A stretch of 23,376 bases of DNA, taken from contig DASXSB010000037.1 in assembly GCA_036506275.1 (NCBI GenBank), forward strand, positions 1 to 23,376. Reading direction: 5' to 3'. Origin of the DNA: DASXSB01 sp036506275 (GTDB lineage: Bacteria; Methylomirabilota; Methylomirabilia; Rokubacteriales; CSP1-6). The notes beneath the pieces are model-generated. The model was not told where the DNA came from, searched no databases, and was given only the letters and a program-made list of their open reading frames with translations. Every line of letters starts with the position of its first letter. Within the stretch, counting starts at the first letter, position 1. A program made the position numbers and the translations under genes. Positions 1 to 7,490 of the stretch are shown here, piece by piece.

Positions 1-247
1 GCTCCACGATGGCGGCCGCCCGCGGATGCCGGAGATCGAGCGGGAGCGTGTGCTTGCCGCGGTTGCGGGAGACGAAGTGACGCGTCTCCCCCGGCACGAT
101 GGGCGCGAGCTGGCGCACGGGATCGCCTTCCAGCGATTCGATCTTGATGACGTGCGCGCCCCCTTCGCCGAGGAGCTGGGCGCAGAAGGGCACGGCGATG
201 AACTGACCGAACTCCACGACCTCGACGCCCGCGAAGGGTGCGCTCAT
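1..247 (-). CDS. CaiB/BaiF-family CoA-transferase, N-terminal part (cut by window edge)
   Basis: Only the first 82 codons lie in the window, and the gene continues past position 1. The N-terminus reads MSAPFAGVEVVEFGQFIAVP, followed by a Gly-rich stretch, an IKIE segment, and later the RNRGKHTLPLDL segment. This is the typical opening of the type III (CaiB/BaiF, formyl-CoA/carnitine-CoA) transferase family, which moves CoA between carboxylic acids in the cytoplasm. The catalytic Asp of the family lies beyond the visible part. The ATG at 247 overlaps the stop codon of the upstream acyl-CoA dehydrogenase (ATGA), so the two are probably translationally coupled and act on the same acyl-CoA. The substrate cannot be told from the sequence. 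Confidence 0.85.
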   Translation of the reverse strand, partial: MSAPFAGVEVVEFGQFIAVPFCAQLLGEGGAHVIKIESLEGDPVRQLAPIVPGETRHFVSRNRGKHTLPLDLRHPRAAAIVE

Positions 248-1434
248 CCCTTGGGAAGCCCGAGCACGCGCTCGCCGATGATGTTGCGCTGGATCTCGCT
301 CGTGCCCGCCGAGATCGTGTACTGGCGGGCGGCGAGGATGCGGTTGAACCAGCGGGGCGCGTCCGGCACCGTCTCCGAGGGCGCGTTGACGAGCGCGTGC
401 ATCCCGAGCAGCTCCCCCGCGACGTCGGCGATGCGGAGGCCCAGCTCGGAGCCCGCGAGCTTCAGGACCGAGCCCTCGGGCCCAGGCGGCTCGCCGCGGA
501 GCTGCCGGGTGAGGCTCCGGAAGCGCGTGTACTTGAGCGCCTCGCAGTCGATCGCGAGCTGCGCCAGCCGCTGGCGCAGCGGCGCGTGCTCCCACGCCGG
601 CCGCCCGTCGACCCGCACCGCGCGGGCGAGCGCGAGCAGCCGCGCCACCTGCGCGATGTGACTGCGGCCGCCGGAGGCGTGGCGCTCGTACATCAGCGTC
701 GTCGTGGACACCGACCAGCCCTGCTCGCGCGGCCCCAGCAAGTTCTCGCGGGGAACGACGACGTCGCTGAAGAAAACCTCGTTGAAGTGACGGTGGCCGG
801 TCATGAGCACGAGCGGCCGCACCGTGATCCCGGGCGTGGCCATGTCGACGAGGAAGCAGCTGATGCCCTTGTGCTTGGGGGCGGCCGGGTCCGTGCGCGC
901 GAGCAGGATCATCCACTGCGCGAAGTGCGCGCCCGACGTCCACACCTTCTGACCGTTGACGACGAAATGGTCGCCCGCCTCCACCGCGCGCGTCTGCAGA
1001 TTGGCGAGGTCGGACCCCGCGTTGGGCTCGGAGAAGCCCTGGCACCAGATCTCGTCGGCGTTGAGGATGGCGGGCAGGTGCCGCCGCTTCTGCGCCTCCG
1101 TGCCCCAGTGGATCAGCGTGGGGCCGACCAGGTTCAGGCCCATGCTTCCCGGCAGCACGGGCGCGCGCGCGGCCAGGTACTCCTCCTCCCAGATCACGCG
1201 CTCGATCAGCCCCGCGCCACGGCCGCCGTAGTCCTGGGGCCACGTGATCCCGACCCACCCCGCCGCGTTCATCGTGCGCTGCCACGCGCGTCGGGCTTCG
1301 AACGTCTCCCGATTGGAGGCGACGCGATCGTCGGCGGCGTCGTCGAGACAGAGCGTGGGCGGGAGATGCTTCTCGAGCCAGGCGCGAAACTCCTGCGCGA
1401 ACGCCTGGTGCTCGGGGGCGTATTCGAAGTCCAT
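244..1434 (-). CDS. Acyl-CoA dehydrogenase
   Basis: This is a 396-residue flavoprotein of normal family length. It has an N-terminal helical domain (about 1-125), the FAD/substrate-binding beta domain with CQGFSEPNAGSD (131-142) and NGQKVWTSGAH (160-170), and a C-terminal helical domain ending in SAGTSEIQRNIIGERVLGLP. It should introduce the alpha-beta double bond of an acyl-CoA, using an electron-transfer flavoprotein as acceptor. The position of the catalytic Glu in medium-chain enzymes is Ala here (SAGTS instead of YEGTS). The base may instead come from the YER segment on the preceding helix, as in isovaleryl-type enzymes; this is an inference. No clear Shine-Dalgarno precedes the ATG. The stop overlaps the start of the CoA-transferase, so the pair forms a short operon for an unknown acyl-CoA. 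Confidence 0.93.
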   Translation of the reverse strand: MDFEYAPEHQAFAQEFRAWLEKHLPPTLCLDDAADDRVASNRETFEARRAWQRTMNAAGWVGITWPQDYGGRGAGLIERVIWEEEYLAARAPVLPGSMGLNLVGPTLIHWGTEAQKRRHLPAILNADEIWCQGFSEPNAGSDLANLQTRAVEAGDHFVVNGQKVWTSGAHFAQWMILLARTDPAAPKHKGISCFLVDMATPGITVRPLVLMTGHRHFNEVFFSDVVVPRENLLGPREQGWSVSTTTLMYERHASGGRSHIAQVARLLALARAVRVDGRPAWEHAPLRQRLAQLAIDCEALKYTRFRSLTRQLRGEPPGPEGSVLKLAGSELGLRIADVAGELLGMHALVNAPSETVPDAPRWFNRILAARQYTISAGTSEIQRNIIGERVLGLPKG

Positions 1435-1500
1435 GCGCGAGGGCGAGGCTAGAGAACGAGCGCGATCGTGTCAAGCGGCGGCGCCGCGCGCGGGCGAGAA

Positions 1501-2148
1501 CTAGTACGCGACGCCGCTGTACGACTCGGTCAACGGCGCCAGACGCGTGGCGTAGCCGACGAGACGGCGGCGGCCGTCGGCGTCGCTCCCCACCACGCCG
1601 TCGGCGACGCGGAGGCACTCGCGGACGACCGACTCGTCGCCGAGGGCGGTGAAGCCGTCGGCGACGCGGAGGATACCGTCGAGCGATCCCGCCGCCCGCG
1701 CGCGAAACAGCGCGGTGAGGTAGCTCTTGCGCGCCGCCGCCTGCGGCGATTCGCGGAATTCCCGCACTTCACCGATGCGGAGGGCGGCGTCGCCGACGTC
1801 CGCCATGGCGTCCCATCGGCCGCTCTTGACCGCTTCTCGGTAGGCGTCCCTCCAGGCGGCGACGGCGACGCCGGGATCTCCCGCCCGGAGCGCGTCGTCG
1901 ATGTGAGCGACCGTCGCCGCCCACCGCGCCGCAAAGGCCGGGTGGCGCCCGCCCGCTTCGAGCTCGAGCTTCATGAGGGTACGATTCCGCTGCGTGAGCG
2001 CGTTCCGGTACGGCCCCAGCACCGCCTCCCGCTCTTGCTGGGCCTGGATGCGATCGAGGAGGATCCCGCCCAGGACGCCGAGACCGAGAAGGCCCGCACA
2101 GATCGCGGCGGAGAGCACGAATCGAGGCGCCGTCATCTCCAGGATCAT
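1501..2148 (-). CDS. Membrane-anchored protein of unknown function
   Basis: This is a 215-residue protein that I do not recognise. One hydrophobic segment at about residues 9-32, preceded by a short N-terminus, looks like a signal anchor. The rest is Ala/Arg-rich and helical, with segments such as DALRAGDPGVAVAAWRDAYR that resemble helical-repeat (TPR-like) pairs. It is therefore probably an extracytoplasmic helical domain tethered to the membrane. The start at 2148 is supported by GAGGAG seven bases upstream; an internal ATG at 2136 is possible but has less support. It lies 66 bp upstream of the acyl-CoA dehydrogenase on the same strand and may be co-transcribed, but shares no obvious function with it. 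Confidence 0.7.
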   Translation of the reverse strand: MILEMTAPRFVLSAAICAGLLGLGVLGGILLDRIQAQQEREAVLGPYRNALTQRNRTLMKLELEAGGRHPAFAARWAATVAHIDDALRAGDPGVAVAAWRDAYREAVKSGRWDAMADVGDAALRIGEVREFRESPQAAARKSYLTALFRARAAGSLDGILRVADGFTALGDESVVRECLRVADGVVGSDADGRRRLVGYATRLAPLTESYSGVAY

Positions 2149-2258
2149 CTGTCCACTCCTCGCGAAAAAATGACGAACGCCCGCTCACGGGGCAAGTCCG
2201 GTGCCATACCTGAACATCAGATGAACCGCGTACTTACAGAACGCGCCGCCGCCTCTGG

Positions 2259-2276
2259 CACCACCACCACCACCAC
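2259..2276 (+). repeat. (CAC)6 trinucleotide repeat
   Basis: Six perfect CAC units lie in the 247-bp divergent gap between the membrane-anchored protein and the molybdopterin oxidoreductase. They are not inside any supported coding region. Simple-sequence slippage is the most likely origin. Confidence 0.8.
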
Positions 2277-2342
2277 TCGCCTCCGGATTTTGAGCAGCGC
2301 GCCACCACCTGCGAACACCGCGCGCGAGCATCGCACCGCGGC

Positions 2343-2359
2343 TCGGGCGGAACGCCCGA
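2343..2359. other. Perfect 7-bp hairpin upstream of the molybdopterin oxidoreductase
   Basis: TCGGGCG, loop GAA, CGCCCGA. It ends 23 bases before the TATTGT box at 2383, so it covers the -35 region of the presumed promoter. It could be an operator or an RNA hairpin on the opposite strand. No T-run follows on either side, so it is not a classic intrinsic terminator. Confidence 0.4.
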
Positions 2360-2382
2360 AGGCGGTCCGGATACGCGCGTGC

Positions 2383-2388
2383 TATTGT
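2383..2388 (+). promoter_or_regulatory. Putative -10 box for leaderless transcription of the molybdopterin oxidoreductase
   Basis: TATTGT sits exactly 7 nt before the ATG at 2396, and no Shine-Dalgarno lies between them. Transcription starting about 7 nt after the box would begin at the start codon. No convincing -35 hexamer is visible. Confidence 0.4.
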
Positions 2389-2395
2389 CCCCGCC

Positions 2396-4432
2396 ATGGC
2401 ACCGACCACCGTCGAGCGTTCGAGCGTTTGCCCTCTCGACTGTCCCGATACGTGCAGCCTCACCGTCACCGTCGAGGACGACCGCATCACGCGGATCCGC
2501 GGCTCGCACGCCAACCCCTACACCGGCGGCGTGCTGTGCGCGAAGGTCCCCGCGTACTATCCCGGCTTCGTCCACGGCCCGCGCCGGCTCCTGACGCCCC
2601 TGCGACGCGTCGGCAAGAAGGGTGAAGGGCGCTTCGAGCGTATCGAGTGGGACGACGCCCTCGACCTCGTCCACGACGGCTTCCAGCGCGCGATCCGCGA
2701 TCATGGACCGCAGGCGATCCTTCCCCTGAACTACGCGGGACCGCACGGGATGCTCGCCGCCGGCTCCATGGACCTCCGCTTCTTCCACCGGCTCGGGGCC
2801 TCGCTCCTCTGGCGGGGACCGCTCTGCGGGGGCATCCGTACCGAGGCGTGGCTCGGCACCTATGGCGCCACGCCCGGCATCCCGCCCGAGCAGGCCGCGC
2901 TCGCAAAGCTGGTGATCGCGTGGGGCAACAACGTCACGTGGTCGAACCTGCACTTGATGCCGCAGATCAACCGGGCCCGCCGCGCGGGGGGCAAGCTGGT
3001 GGTGGTGGACCCGCGGCGCACGAAGATCGCGGAGCAAGCCGACCTTCACGTGGCGCTGCGTCCGGGGACGGACGTGGTGCTGGCGTGGGCGATCGCCGCC
3101 GAGCTCGAGCGACGCGGGGGCCTCGACCACGCCTTCGTCGAGCGCCACGTCCACGGCTTCGACGCCTACATGACGGAAGCGCGACGGTGGACGCCGGCCG
3201 AGGCCGCGCGCGTGTGCGCGATTCCCGAGCCGCAGATCCGGCTGCTCGCCGAGTGGTATCACACGCTGTCGCCCGCCGCCATCAGCGTGGGCAACGGGCT
3301 CGAGCGGAATCAGAACGGCGGCAGCGGCATCCGGGCCGTCTTCGCGCTTCCCGCCCTCGCCGGCAAGTGGGGCGTGCCCGGCGGCGGTTGCATCAACGGC
3401 GCCGGTCAGGCGTTCCCGAAGACGCCGGCGCGCCTGCAACGCCCGGACCTCGTACCGCCGGGAACGCGCACGATCAACATCGTGGACGTGGGGCGGCATC
3501 TGCTCGATCCCGATCTGCGGCCGCCCATCGCGGCGCTCTTCATCTACAACCACAACCCGCTCGTCGTGCACCCGGAGCAGAATCGGCTGCGGCGCGGCCT
3601 CGCGCGCGAGGACCTGTTCGTGGTGGGGGCGGACGTGGCGATGACCGACAGCCTCGCCTACGCCGACGTCGTGCTGCCCGCTTGCACTCACTTCGAGCAC
3701 GACGACGTCTTCGCCGCCTATGGCCAGCACTGGCTCCAGCGCGCGGAGCCCGTGATCCCGCGGCAGGGCGAGGCCCTGCCCAACACGGAGATCTTCCGGC
3801 GACTGGCGGCGCGCTTCGGATTCACCGACGCCGCCTTCAGGGCCTCCGACGGCGAGCTCATGGACGATGCCTTCGCCCCCGAGGATGCGCGCCTGCAGGG
3901 AATGCGTCCGAGTCGGCTTCCCACCGACCGCGCGCTCAAGATGACGTTCGGCGGCGAGGAGGCGGTGATGTTCCGGAACGTCTTCCCGGCCACGCCGTCC
4001 GGCAAGGTCGACCTCGTGTCGCCGTATCTGGAATCGAAGTACCGCGCCCCGCTTCCGTCGTTCCGGCCGGTGGTGTCGGCCTTCCCGCTCGCGCTCATCT
4101 CGCCCGCTTCCGATCAGCGCATTACCTCCACCTTCGGCGGGGTGCAGGAGAGCGAGACGGCGCCGCCGCTGGAGATGAATCCGGACGACGCGCGGGCGCG
4201 GGGGCTCGTGGAGGGCCAGCGCGTGCGCGTGTGGAACGATCTCGGAGAGGTCCACCTGGTCCTCGCCGTCACCGACCGCGTGCCGGCGGGGGTCGTGTGC
4301 ACGCTCAAGGGGGCGTGGCTGCGCACGAGCGACAACGGCCAGACGATCTCCGCCCTCTGTCCCGCTCATCACGCCGACATCTCCGGCGGCGCTTGCTTCA
4401 ACGACGCGCGCGTGGAGGTGGCGGCGCGGTAA
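2396..4432 (+). CDS. Molybdopterin-dependent oxidoreductase (DMSO-reductase/BisC superfamily)
   Basis: This is a 678-residue protein. The N-terminal 4Fe-4S motif is CPLDCPDTC followed by a fourth Cys (C12, C16, C20, C48). The molybdopterin-guanine-dinucleotide-binding core follows, with IAWGNNVTWSNLHLM and VVVDPRRTKIAEQADLHV (about 170-225) and VVGADVAMTDSLAYADVVLP (about 405-430). The C-terminal dinucleotide-binding beta-barrel is at about 565-678 (MNPDDARARGLVEGQRVRVW). It belongs to the CPLDCPDTC branch of COG0243, whose substrates are mostly unknown, and I cannot assign the Mo ligand. There is no Tat signal, electron-transfer subunit or membrane anchor nearby, so it is probably a cytoplasmic single-subunit enzyme. 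The ATG at 2396 lacks a Shine-Dalgarno and is probably leaderless. Confidence 0.9.
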   Translation: MAPTTVERSSVCPLDCPDTCSLTVTVEDDRITRIRGSHANPYTGGVLCAKVPAYYPGFVHGPRRLLTPLRRVGKKGEGRFERIEWDDALDLVHDGFQRAIRDHGPQAILPLNYAGPHGMLAAGSMDLRFFHRLGASLLWRGPLCGGIRTEAWLGTYGATPGIPPEQAALAKLVIAWGNNVTWSNLHLMPQINRARRAGGKLVVVDPRRTKIAEQADLHVALRPGTDVVLAWAIAAELERRGGLDHAFVERHVHGFDAYMTEARRWTPAEAARVCAIPEPQIRLLAEWYHTLSPAAISVGNGLERNQNGGSGIRAVFALPALAGKWGVPGGGCINGAGQAFPKTPARLQRPDLVPPGTRTINIVDVGRHLLDPDLRPPIAALFIYNHNPLVVHPEQNRLRRGLAREDLFVVGADVAMTDSLAYADVVLPACTHFEHDDVFAAYGQHWLQRAEPVIPRQGEALPNTEIFRRLAARFGFTDAAFRASDGELMDDAFAPEDARLQGMRPSRLPTDRALKMTFGGEEAVMFRNVFPATPSGKVDLVSPYLESKYRAPLPSFRPVVSAFPLALISPASDQRITSTFGGVQESETAPPLEMNPDDARARGLVEGQRVRVWNDLGEVHLVLAVTDRVPAGVVCTLKGAWLRTSDNGQTISALCPAHHADISGGACFNDARVEVAAR

Positions 4433-4442
4433 GCGGCGTCTC

Positions 4443-4874
4443 TCAGCTCACGGACGCAGGACGACGGAGCCGCACGCCGCAGTAGACGTCCGCCGCCAGC
4501 GCACCCGCGACGGCGAGGACAGTGGCCGCCAACCGCGTCGGGTTCGCGCGCCGTGATGTGAAGGCTTTGCCGAGGGCGGCCAGATCGAGAGCGTCGCCCG
4601 CCACCCGTGACCACGTCCACGCCAACGGCGGGGGAGCGGTGGCGAGAATCCCGATCCCGGTCGCGATTTCGCGCAGCCCGAACGCCCGGATCAACAGCGG
4701 ACGCTTCGGAGACCCGATCAACCGCGCGAGCTGTCGCGGGGCCACGATCTCCGCCACCCCGAGCCCGATGCTGAACCAGCCCAGGCCCACGGCAAGCCCA
4801 TGCGGGTCGAGCGCACGCGCCAGCCACTCGCTGAACCGTGCTCTCCCGGCGTATCTCGCGCCTTGCATCGCCAT
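4443..4874 (-). CDS. Small integral membrane protein, cyclase/dehydrase N-terminal-like
   Basis: This is a 143-residue protein with three or four hydrophobic segments, including GLAVGLGWFSIGLGVAEIVA, the IRAFGLREIATGIGIL region and a final Ala/Val-rich helix. The pattern GWFSIGLGxAE...RxFGxREIxxGxGIL is, from memory, the membrane part found at the N-terminus of proteins annotated cyclase/dehydrase (SRPBCC). The soluble SRPBCC domain is absent here, so this is a stand-alone version with no known biochemical function. The start at 4874 is fixed by AAGGAGG at 4883-4889, eight bases upstream. An upstream ATG in the same frame at 4916 has no ribosome site. It is convergent with the molybdopterin gene, with 10 bp between the stops. 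Confidence 0.8.
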   Translation of the reverse strand: MAMQGARYAGRARFSEWLARALDPHGLAVGLGWFSIGLGVAEIVAPRQLARLIGSPKRPLLIRAFGLREIATGIGILATAPPPLAWTWSRVAGDALDLAALGKAFTSRRANPTRLAATVLAVAGALAADVYCGVRLRRPASVS

Positions 4875-4912
4875 CGGTACTGCCTCCTTCGCATTTCCGG
4901 ACTTCGTCGGTT

Positions 4913-4927
4913 GCAAGAATTGCTTGC
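4913..4927. promoter_or_regulatory. 15-bp inverted repeat upstream of the small membrane protein
   Basis: GCAAG-AATTG-CTTGC is a perfect 5+5 inverted repeat, about 40 bp upstream of the start at 4874. It is unusually AT-rich for this region, as expected of an operator. I see nothing else in the 245-bp gap (4875-5119). Confidence 0.3.
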
Positions 4928-5119
4928 GCGGACCGCAACGGATTCGTGTCCGGGAAATCGTTTCGAGTTACTGCAGGCGTCGTACCGTCGGCCCTGCTCG
5001 ACCGAGGGCGCAAGGGCAGCGTCTATGCACGAGCGGGAGTGCGTGGCCACGTGCTCGAGGTGTACCGAGATCCCGTGGCCGATATGTCGCAGCGACTAGA
5101 TTCCGAAGACGCGGGCGTT

Positions 5120-5812
5120 CTAGGCGGCCGCCTCGCGCAGGCGGCGCTCGACGTCGCCGCGAAAGAGAATACCGATCAGCACGCCGTCGGGATTGGTGAC
5201 GAGAATCCGGTCCGCGTCACGCGACAGGTAGTCGTCGACCTTCTCGAGCAGGACGCTCGGCCGCATCGTGCGTGGCCCCCCCTTCATCACCCGCTCGACA
5301 GGAACCTCCGGATCGCCGTCCAACGCCTCGCCCATGACCACGCCGAGCACGACGCCGGCCTCGTCGACCACGACGGCTTCGTCCCCTCCCTCGTGCCGGA
5401 TCCGTGCGCGCACGTCGCCCAGCCGCTCCCTCGGCCCGCAGCGCGGCACGGAGAGACGGGTGACGTCGAGCGCGTGGGGCCGGACCGTGAGCGTGCCCTC
5501 CGTGGGCAGCCCGCTCGCGTGCCAGTCCACCTTGCCGGCCGTGTAGCGATAGACACGGGAAAAGCCGAGGAGCTCGAGCCGCGCCGCCGCGCGGGCGCTC
5601 AGGTCTCAGGTGTAGTCGTTGCAGTAGACGATGACGGGCAGGTCGCGCCGTAATTCGCCGGCGGCGTCCGTGCCGAGTCGGTCGAGCGGAATGTTGAGAG
5701 CGCCCGCGATGTGCAGCTCGTCGTAGGCACGCCGTGAGAGGACATCGACGACCTGCGCGCCCGCCTCGGCGAGATCGCGAACCCCTTCCCGGGTCACCTG
5801 GGTGATCATCAT
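5120..5812 (-). CDS. Rhodanese-CBS protein with in-frame UGA at codon 69, probable selenoprotein
   Basis: Read through one UGA (5606-5608), this is a 230-residue protein. Residues 1-105 are a rhodanese domain (VVDVLSRRAYDELHIAGALNIPLD, then VIVYCNDYT-UGA-DLSARAAARLELLGF, then a GKVDWHASGLPTEG end). Residues about 110-230 are two CBS motifs (DEAVVVDEAGVVLGVVMGEA; DRILVTNPDGVLIGILFRGD). The rhodanese domain continues in the same frame on both sides of the UGA, so neither half makes a complete fold alone. The UGA falls at the last position of the active loop that begins with Cys64. Relatives as I remember them have Cys there (YC-x4-CDLS). A SECIS-like hairpin follows. The ATG at 5812 overlaps the upstream flavoprotein stop. 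A single-base error (TGC to TGA) or a true pseudogene would be the alternatives. Confidence 0.72.
5576..5608 (-). promoter_or_regulatory. UGA plus SECIS-like hairpin
   Basis: The UGA is at 5608-5606 on the minus strand. Downstream, CCGCGC (5594-5589) pairs perfectly with GCGCGG (5584-5579) around the loop GGCG (5588-5585). An outer GAG/CTC pairing (5600-5598 with 5578-5576) is separated by a 3-nt bulge. The loop begins 18 nt after the UGA with G at its first two positions. Bacterial SECIS elements are hairpins starting shortly after the UGA with a G among the first two loop bases. In DNA this GC-rich, hairpins also arise by chance, so this is supportive but not proof. Confidence 0.5.
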
Positions 5813-7467
5813 TCCTGGCTCAGATACTCGAAGATGGAACGTACGGCGATGGCCCCGTCGGCGACGGCGGCGGCAACACCTCTCGTCGCGCGGTGGCGGA
5901 CGTCGCCGGCCGCGAACACCCCGGGCAGGCTGGTCTCCAGCGTGTAGGGCGCGCGCGCGAGCCGCCACGCCGGCTCGCCGGAGCCGTCGCGAATCACGTT
6001 CCGTCCCGTGAGGAGGTAGCCCTGGGGATCGCGCTGGACGGTCTTCGCGAGCCACGCCGTATGCGGTCCGGCGCCGATCAGCACGAACACCGCGCCCGCG
6101 CTCACGCGCTCGGTGGTGCCCCGCACCGTGTCCCGCAGATCGAGCGCTTCCAGTCGGAGCCGTCCGTGCGCGCGCGCGATCGCGGTGTTGAGACGGACGC
6201 GGATGTTCGGGCTCCGCCGCATCTGCTTCACGAGATAGTCGGACATGCTGCTGAGCGACGCGCCGCGCACGAGCAGCGTGACGGTGGCGGCGTACCGCGC
6301 GAGATGGACGGCCGCCTGCCCGGCAGAATTGCCGGCGCCGACGACGAAGACGTCCTGGCCCACGAGGGCGGGCGCTTCCGTCGTCGATGCGCCGTAGAAG
6401 ACGCCCTTGCCCATGAGGTCGTGAAGACCGTCGCACTCGAGACGGTTGTAGGAGACACCGGTCGCGACGAGGACGGTCCGGGCTCGGATCGCGGTGTCCT
6501 CGCCGAGGCCGACGATCCATTCGTCGCCGTTGAGGGCGAGGCCGGTCACCTCGCGCGTGATCAAGAACTCGGCGCCGAGCGCGATCGCCTGCTCGTGGGC
6601 GCGCGACGCGAGGTCGGTCCCGCTGATGCCGCGCGGGAAGCCGAGATAGTTCCGGATCATCGAGCTCGTCCCCGCCTGACCGCCCGGCGCCCGCGCCTCG
6701 ACGACGATCGCGCGCAGGCCGTCGGAGGCCGCGTAGACTCCGGCGGCGAGACCGGCGGGACCGGCGCCCACGATCACGAGATCGTAGAGGCCGCCGTCCG
6801 GCTCCACGTGCGCGCCGAGCATGGCGGCGACCTCGCCGTCGCTGGGATCGCTCAGCACCTGGTCCCGGAAGATCACCGCCGGCAAGCGGCCTGCGTGCCC
6901 CACCTCGTCCAGGAGCTGCTGGCCCTCGACGGAATCGTGGGCGAGGAACTCGCAGGGGACGGAGTTGCGCGCGAGCGCATCGCGTATTTCGTGACAGCGC
7001 AACGCCCAGCGATCGCCCACGATGCGAAGGACGGGCACCCGCGGGAGGACGGCCCGCGCCCAGCGGCTCAGGAGCTCACTCACGACGGGATAGAGCCGGT
7101 CCTCGGGATTGCCCCACGGCTTGAGCAGGTAGGTATCGATCTGACCGAGCGCGAACGAGCGCCGCACGACCGGATAGGCGGCGGCGTCACCGAAGCCGAC
7201 GAGCACGCAGCGGCCGACGCCCGGACACAGATCGCGCAGTCGTTCGAGCCAGTCCATGCCGATGATGCCGGACGTCCACAGGTCGGCGATCACGAGCGCG
7301 ACCTTCTCGCCGCGCTCGCACGCGTCCTCGATGCGCGCGAGGGCGGACTCCGGGGAGACGTCGGTGAGGATGCGGTAGTCAGCTCCGAATCGCCGCGCGA
7401 GCACGGCCGCGAGCGGCTCTAGCGTCGCGGGGTCGTCGTCGACGACGAACAGGATCGGCTCGGGCAT
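5809..7467 (-). CDS. Response-regulator receiver fused to thioredoxin-reductase-like flavoprotein
   Basis: This 552-residue protein has three parts. Residues 1-125 are a receiver domain with acidic DDD (10-12), phospho-acceptor Asp62 in VIADLW, and Lys116 in LLKPW. Residues about 145-215 look like a small thioredoxin/glutaredoxin-type domain without CxxC. Residues 228-552 are a thioredoxin-reductase-like FAD/NAD(P)H module with VIVGAGPAGLAAG (231-243), VFVVGAGNSAGQAA (373-386) and the C-terminal FAD site PGVFAAGDVR (515-524). The redox CxxC of true thioredoxin reductases is replaced by GASTTEA (359-365), so it cannot reduce thioredoxin in the classical way. It probably passes electrons directly from FAD to another partner. 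The rhodanese-CBS gene overlaps its stop and is the obvious candidate. It starts 23 bp after the thiolase stop. Confidence 0.9.
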   Translation of the reverse strand: MPEPILFVVDDDPATLEPLAAVLARRFGADYRILTDVSPESALARIEDACERGEKVALVIADLWTSGIIGMDWLERLRDLCPGVGRCVLVGFGDAAAYPVVRRSFALGQIDTYLLKPWGNPEDRLYPVVSELLSRWARAVLPRVPVLRIVGDRWALRCHEIRDALARNSVPCEFLAHDSVEGQQLLDEVGHAGRLPAVIFRDQVLSDPSDGEVAAMLGAHVEPDGGLYDLVIVGAGPAGLAAGVYAASDGLRAIVVEARAPGGQAGTSSMIRNYLGFPRGISGTDLASRAHEQAIALGAEFLITREVTGLALNGDEWIVGLGEDTAIRARTVLVATGVSYNRLECDGLHDLMGKGVFYGASTTEAPALVGQDVFVVGAGNSAGQAAVHLARYAATVTLLVRGASLSSMSDYLVKQMRRSPNIRVRLNTAIARAHGRLRLEALDLRDTVRGTTERVSAGAVFVLIGAGPHTAWLAKTVQRDPQGYLLTGRNVIRDGSGEPAWRLARAPYTLETSLPGVFAAGDVRHRATRGVAAAVADGAIAVRSIFEYLSQE

Positions 7468-7490
7468 GGGCCCGCCGCGCGGTCCGGCGG

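Noticed and set aside
2259..2276. (CAC)6 as a hexahistidine tag or vector contamination
   Set aside because: No vector, linker or promoter sequence flanks it. The surrounding bases look like normal genomic intergenic DNA, and it is not in a supported frame.
2234..4372. 712-codon open frame on the minus strand opposite the molybdopterin oxidoreductase
   Set aside because: Its translation is a low-complexity Arg/Ala/Val/His mixture without motifs, while the plus strand encodes a full recognisable enzyme. Long antisense frames are expected in GC-rich DNA.
5120..5530. Stand-alone CBS-domain gene starting at GTG 5530
   Set aside because: The GTG codon lies inside the rhodanese end (GKVDWHASGLPTEG), has no ribosome site, and the same frame continues upstream to the UGA, so one recoded gene explains the region better.
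5893..7422. 509-codon plus-strand frame opposite the receiver-flavoprotein
   Set aside because: It is a compositional shadow of the real gene with no recognisable domain.
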